This document shows, piece after piece, positions 16,694-25,371 of a DNA stretch of 64,000 bases. The stretch is from the NCBI RefSeq assembly GCF_016741785.1, contig NZ_JAERRL010000012.1, positions 62,001 through 126,000 of the forward strand, read 5' to 3'. Under the pieces are notes generated by a model that searched no databases, had not been told where the DNA came from, and saw only the letters and a list, made by a program, of their open reading frames with translations. Every line of letters begins with the position of its first letter. Position 1 is the stretch's first letter. Made by a program: the position numbers and the translations under genes. This DNA comes from Streptomyces sp. 7-21. Lineage in GTDB: Bacteria > Actinomycetota > Actinomycetes > Streptomycetales > Streptomycetaceae.

Positions 16694-19618
16694 ATGACGC
16701 GAGCAGAGCAACCACAGGTTGTTGACCCCGCCGTCGGCGGCGCCACCGACGAGGCGCTCGCCGCCGGCTCGCGCGAACGTGCGCGCCGCGCCCTGCTTCA
16801 GGTCCCGGCGCTGCGCCGTCTGTGGGAGGCACAGTTCACGGGCGGAGTCGGCGACGTGCTGGCCGTCCTGGTCTTCCTGCTCCTCGGCTGGGAAGCGGCG
16901 CTCCACGTCACCGCGGACGGTGACCAGCTCTTCGGAGGCGACTACCAGGGCGTGGCCCTGGCCCTCACCCTCCTCATCGCCGTCCGGCTGGTGGCGACCG
17001 TCCTGGTGGGCGCCGTGCTGCTCGGCCCGGTCAGCGGGCTGCTGGCACCAGCCGGACCGCTCGACCGCCGCTGGACCATGGTCGGCGCCGACGCGTTCCG
17101 CGCCATCCTGCTGATCATCGCGCCGCTGTGGATCGACTGGGTGCCCGACAGCGCCTACGTCTACCTGCTGCTGTCGGTCTTCCTCACCGGAGCGGCCGAA
17201 CGGGTGTGGACCATCGCCCGCGACAGCGTCTCACCCCAGCTGCTGCCGCCGCCCCCGCCAGAGGGCGCCGCCATCCGGCCGCTGCCCGACCACCACGAGG
17301 CGCTGCGGCGGCTGTGGCTGCGCAGTTCCTTCCTGGCGCTCCCCGTGGCCGCCGCCGCGCTCGTCGGCGCCACGCTCCTCAGCAACCTGCTCGCCACCGG
17401 CATCGACTGGTTCGGTGACCACCAGGCGGCTTTCGCCTCCTACGTCGCCGCGGGCTGCTTCGCGGCCGCCCTGTCCGTGGCCTCCACGCTGAGCCTGCCC
17501 AGCAGCGAGTCGGCCCGCCGCCCGGTGTCCCCGCTGGAGGGCCTGCGGCGGCCCGCCGCCGGGACCGTGCCCGAGCGCGGCCGGACGGGCGCGATCTCCG
17601 TCCTCGTCCTCGGCTGCGCCGCGCTCGCCGCCGGCATCGCCGCGGCCGTGTCCCTGGGTGTCCTGCACGCCCGCGACCTCGGCGGCGGCCCCGTCACGTT
17701 CGGCCTGCTGGTCCTCGGCCTGACCGGCGGCGTCACCGCGGGCATCCGGCTCGCCCCCAAGATGCTGCCCCGCCTCACCCGGCGGCGGCTGTTCGCTCTG
17801 ACGCTCGCGCTCACCGGCCTCGGCCTGTTCGGCACCGGCCTGATCTCCGACCCCGCGACCGTGCAGTTCACCGCCCTGGCCACCGGCATCACCGCCGGCG
17901 TCGGCGCCCGCACCGGGCACGTGCTGCTCGACCAGGAGACCGAGGAGTTCCGCAGGCCGCGGCTGACCCAGCACCTGCACGCCGTGGTGCGGGTGGCCAT
18001 CGCCCTCGCCGCCGTCGCCGCGCCGCTGGCCGCCGCCCTGATCGGCCCTCACCGCGTGGACCGCGGCGACTTCACCATCCACCACGGCGGCGCCGCGTTC
18101 ACCCTCATGATCGCCGGCGCCCTGCTGCTGCCCGTCGCCGCGCTGGTGCTCGGCCGCACCGACGACCGGCGCGGCACCCCGCTGCGCCACGACCTCAGCG
18201 TCGCGCTCCGCGACGTCGCCGAGCGCGGCCCCGAGGTGTCCGCCAAGGGCTTCTTCATCGCCGTCGAGGGCGGCGACGGCGCGGGCAAGACCACCCAGAC
18301 CGAGGCGCTCGCCGAGTGGATCAGGTCCAAGGGCCACGAGGTCGTCGTCACCCGGGAGCCGGGCGCCACGCCCATCGGGCAGCGGCTGCGCGCCATCCTG
18401 CTGGACGTCTCCTCGGGCGGCCTGTCCCACGAGGCCGAGGCGCTGCTGTACGCGGCCGACCGCGCCGAGCACGTCGCCAGCGTCATCCGCCCGGCCCTGG
18501 AACGCGGCGCCGTCGTCATCACCGACCGGTACACCGACTCCTCCATTGCCTACCAGGGCGCCGGCCGTGACCTGGAGCCCGCCGAGGTGGCCCGCATCTC
18601 CCGCTGGGCGACCGGCGGCCTGGTGCCGCACCTGACGATCCTGCTCGACGTCTCGCCCGAGACCGCCAGGGAACGGTTCACCGAGGCGCCGGACCGGCTG
18701 GAGTCCGAGCCGCACGAGTTCCACCAGCGGGTGCGCGCGGGCTTCCTGGCGCTGGCCGCCTCGGACCCCGCCCGCTACCTCGTCATCGACGCCGGGCAGG
18801 ACCCGGAGTCCGTCACCACCGCCGCCCGCCACCGCCTCGACCAGATGCTGCCGCTGTCCGAGGCCGAGCTGCGCGCCCGCGAAGAGGCGCGCCGCAAGGC
18901 CGAGGAAGAGCGCAAGCGGCGCGAAGAAGAGGAACGCAAGCGGCGCGAGGAAGAGGAACGGCGCGAGCGCGAGCGCCGCGAGGAGGAGGAACGCCGCGAA
19001 CGCGAGCGGCAGGCCGAGCTGGCCCGGCTGCGCGCCGAGGAGGAGGAACGCAAGCGGCGCGAGGAAGAGGAGCGCCGCCGCGCCGAAGAGGCCCGCCGGG
19101 CGGAGGAGGCGCGCCGCCGGGCCGAGGAGGCGCGCCGCCGGGCGGAGGAGGAACGCCGCCGCCTCGAAGAAGAGGAGCGCAGGCGCCGCGAGGAAGAGGA
19201 GCGCCGCCGCAAGGAGGCCGAGGAAGAGGCCCGGCTGCGCGCCGAGGCCGAGGCGCGCAGGCTGGAGAAGCAGCGCCGGGCCGAGGAGGCGCTGCGCCGC
19301 GCCGAAGAGGCCCGCCTGGCCGCCGAGGACAGCACGGCGACCGTCCAGCTCCCGCAGATCCCGGCGTCCAACCCGGACAACGAGGAGACCGAGGTCCTGC
19401 CGCTCCCCGGCGCCGACGACGCCGGTGAGACCCGGCCGCTGCCGCGCGTGGCGGACGAGCCGCCGCAGGACCGTGAGCGCCAGCGTCCCGCCTGGGCGGA
19501 GGAGACGCCGCTGGACGATGCCCCGACCCTGGCCGACGAGCTCCTCGGCCCCTACGAGGACCCGGAGGACGACGAGGACTCCGGCGATGGCAAGGGCGGC
19601 AAGGGCAAGCGCCGCTGA
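16694..19618 (+). CDS. tmk: Membrane-anchored thymidylate kinase (MFS-like domain + Tmk + coiled coil)
   Basis: This 974-aa fusion has three parts. Residues about 35-510 are a multi-helix membrane domain resembling an MFS transporter. Residues about 517-720 are a full dTMP kinase: P-loop EGGDGAGKTT, REPG, and DRYTDSSIAYQGAGRDL. Residues about 720-880 are an Arg/Glu-rich coiled coil (RREEEER repeats), followed by an acidic tail. It makes dTDP from dTMP. This architecture is known in Streptomyces next to topA and holB; why the enzyme is tied to the membrane is unknown. ATG 16694 follows a -10 box with 6-nt spacing. Confidence 0.93.
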   Translation: MTRAEQPQVVDPAVGGATDEALAAGSRERARRALLQVPALRRLWEAQFTGGVGDVLAVLVFLLLGWEAALHVTADGDQLFGGDYQGVALALTLLIAVRLVATVLVGAVLLGPVSGLLAPAGPLDRRWTMVGADAFRAILLIIAPLWIDWVPDSAYVYLLLSVFLTGAAERVWTIARDSVSPQLLPPPPPEGAAIRPLPDHHEALRRLWLRSSFLALPVAAAALVGATLLSNLLATGIDWFGDHQAAFASYVAAGCFAAALSVASTLSLPSSESARRPVSPLEGLRRPAAGTVPERGRTGAISVLVLGCAALAAGIAAAVSLGVLHARDLGGGPVTFGLLVLGLTGGVTAGIRLAPKMLPRLTRRRLFALTLALTGLGLFGTGLISDPATVQFTALATGITAGVGARTGHVLLDQETEEFRRPRLTQHLHAVVRVAIALAAVAAPLAAALIGPHRVDRGDFTIHHGGAAFTLMIAGALLLPVAALVLGRTDDRRGTPLRHDLSVALRDVAERGPEVSAKGFFIAVEGGDGAGKTTQTEALAEWIRSKGHEVVVTREPGATPIGQRLRAILLDVSSGGLSHEAEALLYAADRAEHVASVIRPALERGAVVITDRYTDSSIAYQGAGRDLEPAEVARISRWATGGLVPHLTILLDVSPETARERFTEAPDRLESEPHEFHQRVRAGFLALAASDPARYLVIDAGQDPESVTTAARHRLDQMLPLSEAELRAREEARRKAEEERKRREEEERKRREEEERRERERREEEERRERERQAELARLRAEEEERKRREEEERRRAEEARRAEEARRRAEEARRRAEEERRRLEEEERRRREEEERRRKEAEEEARLRAEAEARRLEKQRRAEEALRRAEEARLAAEDSTATVQLPQIPASNPDNEETEVLPLPGADDAGETRPLPRVADEPPQDRERQRPAWAEETPLDDAPTLADELLGPYEDPEDDEDSGDGKGGKGKRR

Positions 19619-19936
19619 CCACCGCTGCCGTCCGGGGCCCGGCACCGCGTCACCACAACGCGCTGCCGGGCCCCGTGCCGTGCGGCCAGCCCGGCAGCGG
19701 CGATCCGCTCCGCCTCGGCCGCGGCGTGCAAGCCGGCGCCGGCGGCGCCGTGCCAGCCACCGGGACGGTGCCCCCGGACACGGCCCCCCGGACACGGGCG
19801 GCCACGACCAGCTTCCTGCCACCCCAGCGTGTCGACGGTTACTCGTCGCTGCGAGCGTGACTGCCCTCACTGTCAGTGCCCTGCCGCACAATGGTCACCA
19901 GCGCACGAACCCCCCTGAGAGCACGCGGAGGCAGCG
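19619..19936. other. 318-nt gap between tmk and holB
   Basis: Apart from the stem-loop just after tmk, the region is plain GC-rich sequence. A CTGTCAGTGCC stretch near 19868 may belong to the holB promoter. No gene is supported. Confidence 0.5.
19633..19675 (+). terminator. Stem-loop terminator after tmk
   Basis: A 12-bp perfect inverted repeat (CGGGGCCCGGCA at 19633-19644, complement at 19664-19675) encloses a loop that itself has a CGCG/CGCG pair. It starts 15 nt after the tmk stop; no U tract. Confidence 0.75.
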
Positions 19937-21139
19937 ATGGCGGTCTGGGACGACCTGGTCGGCCAGGAGCGCGTGGTCGAGCAGCTCGCGGCCGCCGCGC
20001 GCGACGCCGACGCCTACGTCACCGCCGTGGACGGCGGCGAGGAGCCCGCGCTCACCGGCTCCTCGATGACGCACGCCTGGCTGTTCACCGGCCCTCCCGG
20101 CTCCGGCAGGACCACAGCCGCCCGCGCCTTCGCCGCCGCCCTCCAGTGCCTCAGCCCCGACCGCGCCCTCGGCGGCCAGCCCGGCTGCGGCTTCTGCGAC
20201 GGCTGCCACACCACCATGGTCGGCACCCACGCCGACGTCGAGACGGTCCGCACCGACCTGCTTTCCATCGGCGTGAAGGAGACCCGCGAGCTGGTGCGCC
20301 GCGCCCAGCTCTTGCCCGCGGGCGGCCGCTGGCAGGTCATCGTCATGGCGGACGCCGACCGCCTCACCGAGGGCGCGGGCAACGTCCTGCTGAAGGCCGT
20401 CGAGGAGCCCGCGCCCCGCACCGTCTGGCTGCTGTGCGCGCCGTCCACGGAAGACGTGCTCCCCACCATCCGCTCCCGCTGCCGCCACATCGCCCTGCGC
20501 ACCCCGCCCGTGGCCGCCGTCGCGGACGCGCTCATCCGCAGGGACGGCGTCGAGCCCGGCATCGCCCACGCGGCCGCCCAGGCCACCCAGGGCCACATCG
20601 ACCGCGCCCGCCGCCTGGCGACCGACGAGCGCGCCCGCGCCCGCCGGGCGGCTGTGCTGCGCCTGCCCGAGCGCGTCACCGACATCGGGGGCTGCCTGCG
20701 TGCCGCCCAGGAGCTGGTCGACGCCGCCGCGGAAGACGCCAAGCAGCTCGCCGAGGAGCTGGACGGCAAGGAGCAGGAGGAGCTGCGCGCCGCCCTCGGC
20801 GCGGCGGAGGGCAAGCGGCTGCCGCGCGGCACGGCGGGCGCCATGAAGGAGCTGGAGGACCGCCAGAAGCGGCGGGCGACGCGCACCCAGCGCGACGCCC
20901 TCGACCTCGCGCTGACCGACCTGGCCGCCTTTTACCGTGACGTGCTGGCACGGCAGTTCGGGTCGTCGACGGCGCTGGCGGGCGGCGAGAGCCAGGCGGC
21001 CGTCGAGCGCATCGCCGCCTCCTCCACACCGGAGCGGACACTGCGCCGGATAGAGGCCATTCTGGAATGCCGCCAGGCGCTCGACCGGAACGTCGCGCCC
21101 CTCCTCGCGGTGGAGGCGATGACCATGGCGCTGCGCTGA
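19937..21139 (+). CDS. holB: DNA polymerase III subunit delta' (clamp-loader)
   Basis: The 400-aa AAA+ protein has the P-loop-like GPPGSGRTT motif, the four-Cys zinc module around CGFCDGCHT, the Walker-B-region segment IVMADADRLTEGAGNVLLKAVEEP, and the sensor SRCRHIAL. It is part of the complex that loads the beta clamp during replication. The C-terminal half is helical, with charged segments. ATG 19937 follows GCGGAGGCAGCG. Position after tmk is the usual actinomycete arrangement. Confidence 0.94.
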   Translation: MAVWDDLVGQERVVEQLAAAARDADAYVTAVDGGEEPALTGSSMTHAWLFTGPPGSGRTTAARAFAAALQCLSPDRALGGQPGCGFCDGCHTTMVGTHADVETVRTDLLSIGVKETRELVRRAQLLPAGGRWQVIVMADADRLTEGAGNVLLKAVEEPAPRTVWLLCAPSTEDVLPTIRSRCRHIALRTPPVAAVADALIRRDGVEPGIAHAAAQATQGHIDRARRLATDERARARRAAVLRLPERVTDIGGCLRAAQELVDAAAEDAKQLAEELDGKEQEELRAALGAAEGKRLPRGTAGAMKELEDRQKRRATRTQRDALDLALTDLAAFYRDVLARQFGSSTALAGGESQAAVERIAASSTPERTLRRIEAILECRQALDRNVAPLLAVEAMTMALR

Positions 21140-21201
21140 TTGGCTAGGCTCACACCAACCTGCACATGCCAACGGCCCCGACGGCCTTACGGGGGGGACA
21201 C

Positions 21202-22806
21202 ATGAGATTTGCGCCTCGCCGGCACACACTCGCCGCCGCGCTCGCCCTGACCAGCGTCCTGGCGCTCGCCACCGGCTGCAACGATGACGACTCCGGCCAG
21301 GGAGCGCCGGACGGTTCCGCCTCTCCCGACGAGACCCAGGACGCGGCGCCGGACGCGCCGCCCCTGGAGCCGCTCCCCGAGGAGATCCCGGCGAACCTGC
21401 GCCCGTACTACGAGCAGGAGCTGGAGTGGAGCGCCTGCGGCCCTCCGGGCTTCGAGTGCGCCGAGCTCACCGTCCCGATGGACTATGAGAACCCCGACGA
21501 CGGGCAGGACATCCAGCTCGCGGTCACCCGCCGCCCCGCCGACGACGGCGGCGAACGCATCGGGTCCATTCTGCTCAACCCGGGCGGCCCCGGCGCCTCC
21601 GCCGTCGAGTTCGCCCAGGGCACGTACGAGTACCTCTTCCCGCCCGAGGTGCTCTCCGCCTATGACGTCGTCGGGTTCGATGCGCGCGGCACGGGCGACA
21701 GTGAGGCCGTCGAGTGCCTGACCGGCCCGGAGATGGACGAGCACACCCAGACCGACCGGACGCCGGACGACGAGGACGAGGTCGAGGCGCTGGCCGCCGC
21801 GCTCGAGGAGTTCGGCGAGGCGTGCCAGGAGAACACCGGCGAGCTGCTGGGGCACATCTCCACCATCGAGTCCGCCCGCGACATGGACGTGCTGCGCGCG
21901 GCGCTCGGCGACGAGCAGCTCCAGTACTACGGCGCCTCCTACGGCACCAAGCTCGGCGCCGTGTACGCCGGGCTGTTCCCGCACCGCGCCGGCCGCCTGG
22001 TCCTGGACGCGGCCATGGACCCGCGGCTGCCGACCGTGGACACCGACCGGCAGCAGGCGGGCGGGTTCGAGACGGCGTTCCGCTCGTTCGCCGAGGACTG
22101 CGTCACGCGCAGCGACTGCCCGCTCGGCACGCAGGACGCTGACGCCGCCTCCCAGGCCCTCCAGGATTTCTACGCGCAGGTGGACGCGGAGCCGCTGCCC
22201 ACGGGCGAGCCGGACCGTCCCCTGACCGAGTCCCTGGCCGCCACGGGCGTCGCCCAGGCCCTGTACGCGGAGTTCCTCTGGCCCGATCTGCGCAGCGCGC
22301 TGTCCGCGGCCATCGAGGACGGCGACGGCAGCGGCCTTCTCGCCCTCGCCGACTCGTACAACGAGCGCGAGCCGGACGGCACCTACGGCACGATCATGAA
22401 CTCGTTCCCGGCGATCAGCTGCCTCGACAGCCCGGCCGCCGCCTCCAGCCCGGACGAGGTCCGCGAGCTGCTCGACTCCTACGTGGAGGCGTCCCCGACC
22501 TTCGGCGTCGACTTCGCCTGGGCCACCCTCCAGTGCGGCCTGTGGCCCGTCGAGCCCACCGGACAGCCGGTCTCCATCGCGGCTGAGGGCGCCAACGACA
22601 TCCTCGTCATCGGCACCACCCGCGACCCGGCCACTCCCTACGCGTGGGCCGAAGGGCTCGCCGACCAGCTGTCCTCCGGCGTCCTCCTCACCTACGAGGG
22701 CGACGGCCACGGCGCCTACGCCATGGGCAGCACCTGCATAGACGAGGCGGTCAACACCTACCTCCTTGAGGGCACCAGCCCCGAGGACGGCCTGGTCTGC
22801 CACTGA
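21202..22806 (+). CDS. Secreted lipoprotein alpha/beta hydrolase, TAP/Slp (tripeptidyl aminopeptidase) family
   Basis: The 534-aa protein has a lipoprotein signal (LATGC at about residue 25), an acidic spacer, and an alpha/beta-hydrolase core. The nucleophile Ser lies in GASYGTK, the acid Asp in TTRDPATP and the His in GDGHGAY; the C-terminal TAP domain is complete. Members cleave N-terminal tripeptides or dipeptides from extracellular proteins. ATG 21202 is preceded by an ACGGGGGGGAC ribosome-binding region. TAGGCT at 21144 could be the -10 of its promoter. The gene sits after holB as in S. coelicolor. Confidence 0.92.
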   Translation: MRFAPRRHTLAAALALTSVLALATGCNDDDSGQGAPDGSASPDETQDAAPDAPPLEPLPEEIPANLRPYYEQELEWSACGPPGFECAELTVPMDYENPDDGQDIQLAVTRRPADDGGERIGSILLNPGGPGASAVEFAQGTYEYLFPPEVLSAYDVVGFDARGTGDSEAVECLTGPEMDEHTQTDRTPDDEDEVEALAAALEEFGEACQENTGELLGHISTIESARDMDVLRAALGDEQLQYYGASYGTKLGAVYAGLFPHRAGRLVLDAAMDPRLPTVDTDRQQAGGFETAFRSFAEDCVTRSDCPLGTQDADAASQALQDFYAQVDAEPLPTGEPDRPLTESLAATGVAQALYAEFLWPDLRSALSAAIEDGDGSGLLALADSYNEREPDGTYGTIMNSFPAISCLDSPAAASSPDEVRELLDSYVEASPTFGVDFAWATLQCGLWPVEPTGQPVSIAAEGANDILVIGTTRDPATPYAWAEGLADQLSSGVLLTYEGDGHGAYAMGSTCIDEAVNTYLLEGTSPEDGLVCH

Positions 22807-22813
22807 CCCGCCT

Positions 22814-22850
22814 GCCCCTGACCCCGCCCACCGGGTACGGGGTCAGGGGC
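22814..22850 (+). terminator. Stem-loop terminator after the TAP-like gene
   Basis: A perfect 13-bp inverted repeat (GCCCCTGACCCCG at 22814-22826 and its complement at 22838-22850) with an 11-nt loop separates the hydrolase gene from tRNA-Thr. Confidence 0.8.
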
Positions 22851-22883
22851 ACCCCGCGGGGCATGTAGACTATTCGCGCACAT

Positions 22884-22957
22884 GCCGCCTTAGCTCAGTC
22901 GGCCAGAGCGACGCACTCGTAATGCGTAGGTCGTGGGTTCGATTCCCACAGGCGGCT
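22884..22957 (+). tRNA. tRNA-Thr (anticodon CGT)
   Basis: The acceptor stem GCCGCCT pairs with AGGCGGC (22950-22956). The anticodon stem ACGCA/TGCGT holds CGT at 22918-22920, the D arm is GCTCAGTCGGCCAGAGC and the T arm is GTGGGTTCGATTCCCAC. CCA is not encoded. TAGACT at 22866-22871 is a likely -10 box. It reads ACG codons. Confidence 0.97.
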
Positions 22958-22964
22958 CAGCAAT

Positions 22965-22999
22965 AGCCCAGGTCAGCTAGCCAGTGACCTGGGCTTTTT
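22965..22999 (+). terminator. Rho-independent terminator after tRNA-Thr
   Basis: An 11-bp perfect stem (AGCCCAGGTCA at 22965-22975, complement at 22985-22995) with a 9-nt loop is followed by a five-T run (22995-22999). A classical U-tract terminator is uncommon in such GC-rich DNA. Confidence 0.9.
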
Positions 23000-23000
23000 C

Positions 23001-23162
23001 TTATGCGCTGCCCTTGCGTGCCTGCCGGGCCACGCGCGCCGCGATCGGCAGCCAGGCGCGGCTCCAGGCGGGCGCCATCTGGATCACCGCTGTCAACGGC
23101 ACCAGCAGCGACCCGCTGCCGTTGGGCGGGGCGAAGCGGTCCGGCCTGGGGCGCGCGCACGG
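23001..23162 (-). pseudogene. 3' remnant of an unidentified gene beside tRNA-Thr
   Basis: On the minus strand about 50 codons ending at TAA 23001-23003 show strongly GC-biased third positions and read as a plausible protein C-terminus (PPNGSGSLLVPLTAVIQ followed by a Trp/Ala/Arg-rich stretch). Upstream of about 23162 the coding pattern breaks down and no start is found. It looks like the end of a gene whose 5' part has been lost. The family is not recognised. The rest of the gap to 23328 shows no gene. Confidence 0.4.
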
Positions 23163-23328
23163 TACTGAGTCATCGGCGCCTGCACGGAACCAAGGCAGTC
23201 GAGTCGGCCGTCCGTGCCCGACCGGACTGCCGCGTCCTCGCTCATGCCGGTGGCGGAGGGCGGCGCGCGGCCGGGCCCCGCACCGGCGGTGCCGGGGCGG
23301 GGCGGTTGAGCGGTGGCGTGCTGGCGCG

Positions 23329-23787
23329 TTAGAAGTCGTACACCCCACCGGTGGCGACGGCAGCGCACATGCGGTTGGTGTAGGTGTCGCTGAAGTCGAC
23401 CGTGCGGCCACGCCAGGTGCCGGTGGCGGTGATGGTGACGGGGTCCCACTCCGAGGTGCAGTACGCGGGCCGGTCGAGGGCTTCGAAGTTCCCGTCTACC
23501 GCTGCGAGTTCGGCGCAGGCGAGCTTCGGGTCGGGGTGGTCGCCGCCGGCGGGGTCACACTCCAGCGTGACGACCGTGGTGGGGTTCCGCTCGTCGGGGT
23601 ACTCGGGGAGTATCGACAGCGTCAGTTCGGACTCGGCCGCGGTGGTGGCGGGGGCGGCCGAGGCGGCGGGGGCGAGTGCCATGGCCGAGACGGCGGCTAC
23701 GGCGACTCCGGCGGCCGCCAGCGGCCGTGAAGCTCTCCGCGACCACCGCGGCCGGTGTGATTCCTGGGGTCTCAGCGGCTCGAACAT
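23329..23787 (-). CDS. Subtilisin inhibitor (SSI) family protease inhibitor, secreted
   Basis: The 152-aa precursor has a twin-Arg-containing basic start, a hydrophobic signal core and an AxA cleavage site near residue 38. The mature part has the four SSI cysteines (LEC, LAC, YCT, RMC) and the conserved ACAELAAVDGNFEAL and WDPVTITATGTWRG segments, ending GGVYDF. SSI proteins inhibit subtilisin-like serine proteases, including the producer's own. The reactive-loop position equal to Met73 of SSI reads Ser, followed by Glu. ATG 23787 follows AAGGGA. Confidence 0.9.
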   Translation of the reverse strand: MFEPLRPQESHRPRWSRRASRPLAAAGVAVAAVSAMALAPAASAAPATTAAESELTLSILPEYPDERNPTTVVTLECDPAGGDHPDPKLACAELAAVDGNFEALDRPAYCTSEWDPVTITATGTWRGRTVDFSDTYTNRMCAAVATGGVYDF

Positions 23788-24036
23788 GGTGTGTTCCCTT
23801 CTCGCAAGGGCCGACCCATGGAACGGCACTCACGCAGCGGCTCGTCCGGTCCGCTCGCGACGTGCCTCTTTACTCTTCCTTTCCCTCTCGGTCGCTGGTT
23901 CATCCCAGGAAGCACACCGGGTGGGTGCCGAAATACTGTGTGGGGTAAGGGAGTTGGGGAGCTGGTCGGGTCGGAGCGCTTCGGCTGGCCGCCGGCACCG
24001 CAACCGCCGGTCCCGGCCTTCGCCCACGGGTGACGA

Positions 24037-24066
24037 CAGCGGCCCTGGCGCGCGCCAGGGCCGCTG
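24037..24066 (-). terminator. 15-bp near-loopless palindrome after the GH6 gene
   Basis: A perfect 30-bp palindrome (24037-24051 and 24052-24066) centred on GCGCGC begins 12 nt beyond the cellulase stop. It should form a strong hairpin and end transcription of the minus-strand gene. Confidence 0.8.
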
Positions 24067-24077
24067 ACAGGCCGGGG

Positions 24078-25046
24078 TCAGTAGCCGTAGATCATCCGGT
24101 ACGCGACCTCCGGCAGGAAGTCACCGGCAGCGGAGCCCGCTCCGACGCCGCAGTCGCCGTCAGACTCACCCGGAGTCTTGATCCACAGGAGCATCTCGGC
24201 GCCGCCGCCCTCCTGGGTGGGGGTGCCGATCCGGCGGCCGGCCGGGTTGCACCATTCGCCGTTCGAGCCGTTGCCGTTGCGGCTGGTGTCGATGACGAAC
24301 GGCTTGCTGTAGCCGTACCGCTGGCTGAGCACCTGGTTGAGCTCGTTGCCGTAGGCGATGTTCTCGTCGGTGGTGATGTAGTTCGAGACGTTCAGGGAGA
24401 AGCCCCGCGCCAGGCTGAGGCCGGAGGCCTGGAGCCGGTCGGCCATCGTCGAGGCGTCGACCCAGCCGGGGTTGCCCGCGTCGAGGTAGACCCAGGCGTT
24501 CGGCGCCAGGGAGTTGAACTGCTGGAGCGCGTTGGTGAGCATGTTCTGCCGCTCGGCGATCTGGTCGTCAGACATGCAGCTGAAGTCGCCGAGCGCGTCC
24601 GGCTCGAGCACGACGACGGCCGGCCGGTCGCCGACGCCGCGGGCGAAGGCCTCGATCCAGCTGGCGTACGCGGTCGGTGACTCGGCGCCGCCGCCGGAGT
24701 GCCCGCCGCAGGCGTCGCGGCCGTACATGTTGTAGGCGACGAGGATCGGCAGCTTGTCCTCGGCCGCGGCGGCCCCGACGTAGGAGCTGGTGGCGGAGTA
24801 GATGTCGCCGCTCCACGACCCGAACCAGCGGGCCATGGGGACGCTGGCGATGGACTCGCTGATCGCCGCGGCCCGTCCGTCACCGGGGTTGGACGCCGCC
24901 CAGACCGCCGGGCTGGAGTCGGGGTCGACGTAGAAGCCGCTGGTCATGGCGGTCGGGTCGGACGCCGCCTGGGCGGACGGCTGCGTGGTCAGGAACAGCG
25001 GCAGCGCGAGGACGGCGGCCACTGCCCCGCGGAGGAGTCTGCGCAT
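24078..25046 (-). CDS. Secreted glycoside hydrolase family 6 cellulase (endoglucanase type)
   Basis: The 322-aa protein has a signal peptide (MRRLLRGAVAAVLALPLFL...AQA) and a single GH6 catalytic domain, with no carbohydrate-binding module. Family segments present include SGFYVDP, LPILVAYNMYGRDACGG, VVVLEPDALG (a catalytic-region Asp), WVYLDAGNPGW, FVIDTSRNGNG and the C-terminal LLWIKTPGESDG with its conserved Asp. It cleaves beta-1,4-glucan with inversion. ATG 25046 is preferred because GAGGT lies 6 nt upstream; an ATG at 25058 is also in frame. A CebR-type box lies in its promoter region. Confidence 0.93.
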   Translation of the reverse strand: MRRLLRGAVAAVLALPLFLTTQPSAQAASDPTAMTSGFYVDPDSSPAVWAASNPGDGRAAAISESIASVPMARWFGSWSGDIYSATSSYVGAAAAEDKLPILVAYNMYGRDACGGHSGGGAESPTAYASWIEAFARGVGDRPAVVVLEPDALGDFSCMSDDQIAERQNMLTNALQQFNSLAPNAWVYLDAGNPGWVDASTMADRLQASGLSLARGFSLNVSNYITTDENIAYGNELNQVLSQRYGYSKPFVIDTSRNGNGSNGEWCNPAGRRIGTPTQEGGGAEMLLWIKTPGESDGDCGVGAGSAAGDFLPEVAYRMIYGY

Positions 25047-25181
25047 GGTGGACCTCATTCGTGGGGGTAACAGCGCCGCGCGGCGTTCGTCCTACGGCCC
25101 GCGACGCGAGGACGGGTGGAGCGGTGACGCCCGGCGGTGGCGCTCCGGGCGCGCGTGCCAGGCCGGGAGCGCCGGGCATTT

Positions 25182-25195
25182 TGGAAGCGCTCCCA
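25182..25195. promoter_or_regulatory. CebR-type operator box in the GH6 promoter region
   Basis: TGGAAGCGCTCCCA differs at one base from the known CebR/LacI-type palindrome TGGGAGCGCTCCCA. It lies 136 nt before the cellulase start and 177 nt before the divergent regulator gene. Confidence 0.8.
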
Positions 25196-25314
25196 ACTCT
25201 GGAGATTCAAACGGATGTTCCGTGGCTATGGTGTGAGCGCAGGTCAGCACTGTCAAGGGTCGCGTCATAACGGGACGTCACCGGGGTGCGTGCGCTGCGA
25301 GTGCGCCCGAAAAC

Positions 25315-25328
25315 TGGAAGCGCTCCCA
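25315..25328. promoter_or_regulatory. CebR-type operator box before the LacI-family gene
   Basis: A second copy of exactly TGGAAGCGCTCCCA lies 44 nt before the regulator ATG and 133 nt from the first box, suggesting autoregulation. Confidence 0.8.
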
Positions 25329-25371
25329 GTCGTTCCCAGCGGCCTGTGCGAGCGAGGAGGAGTGACCGCCC

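Noticed and set aside
17231..19891. 886-codon minus-strand frame
   Set aside because: Antisense to tmk; the Leu/Ala repeats mirror the coiled-coil codons.
22884..22999. tRNA-Thr as an integration site of a mobile element
   Set aside because: No integrase, excisionase or second copy of the tRNA 3' end was found within the window.
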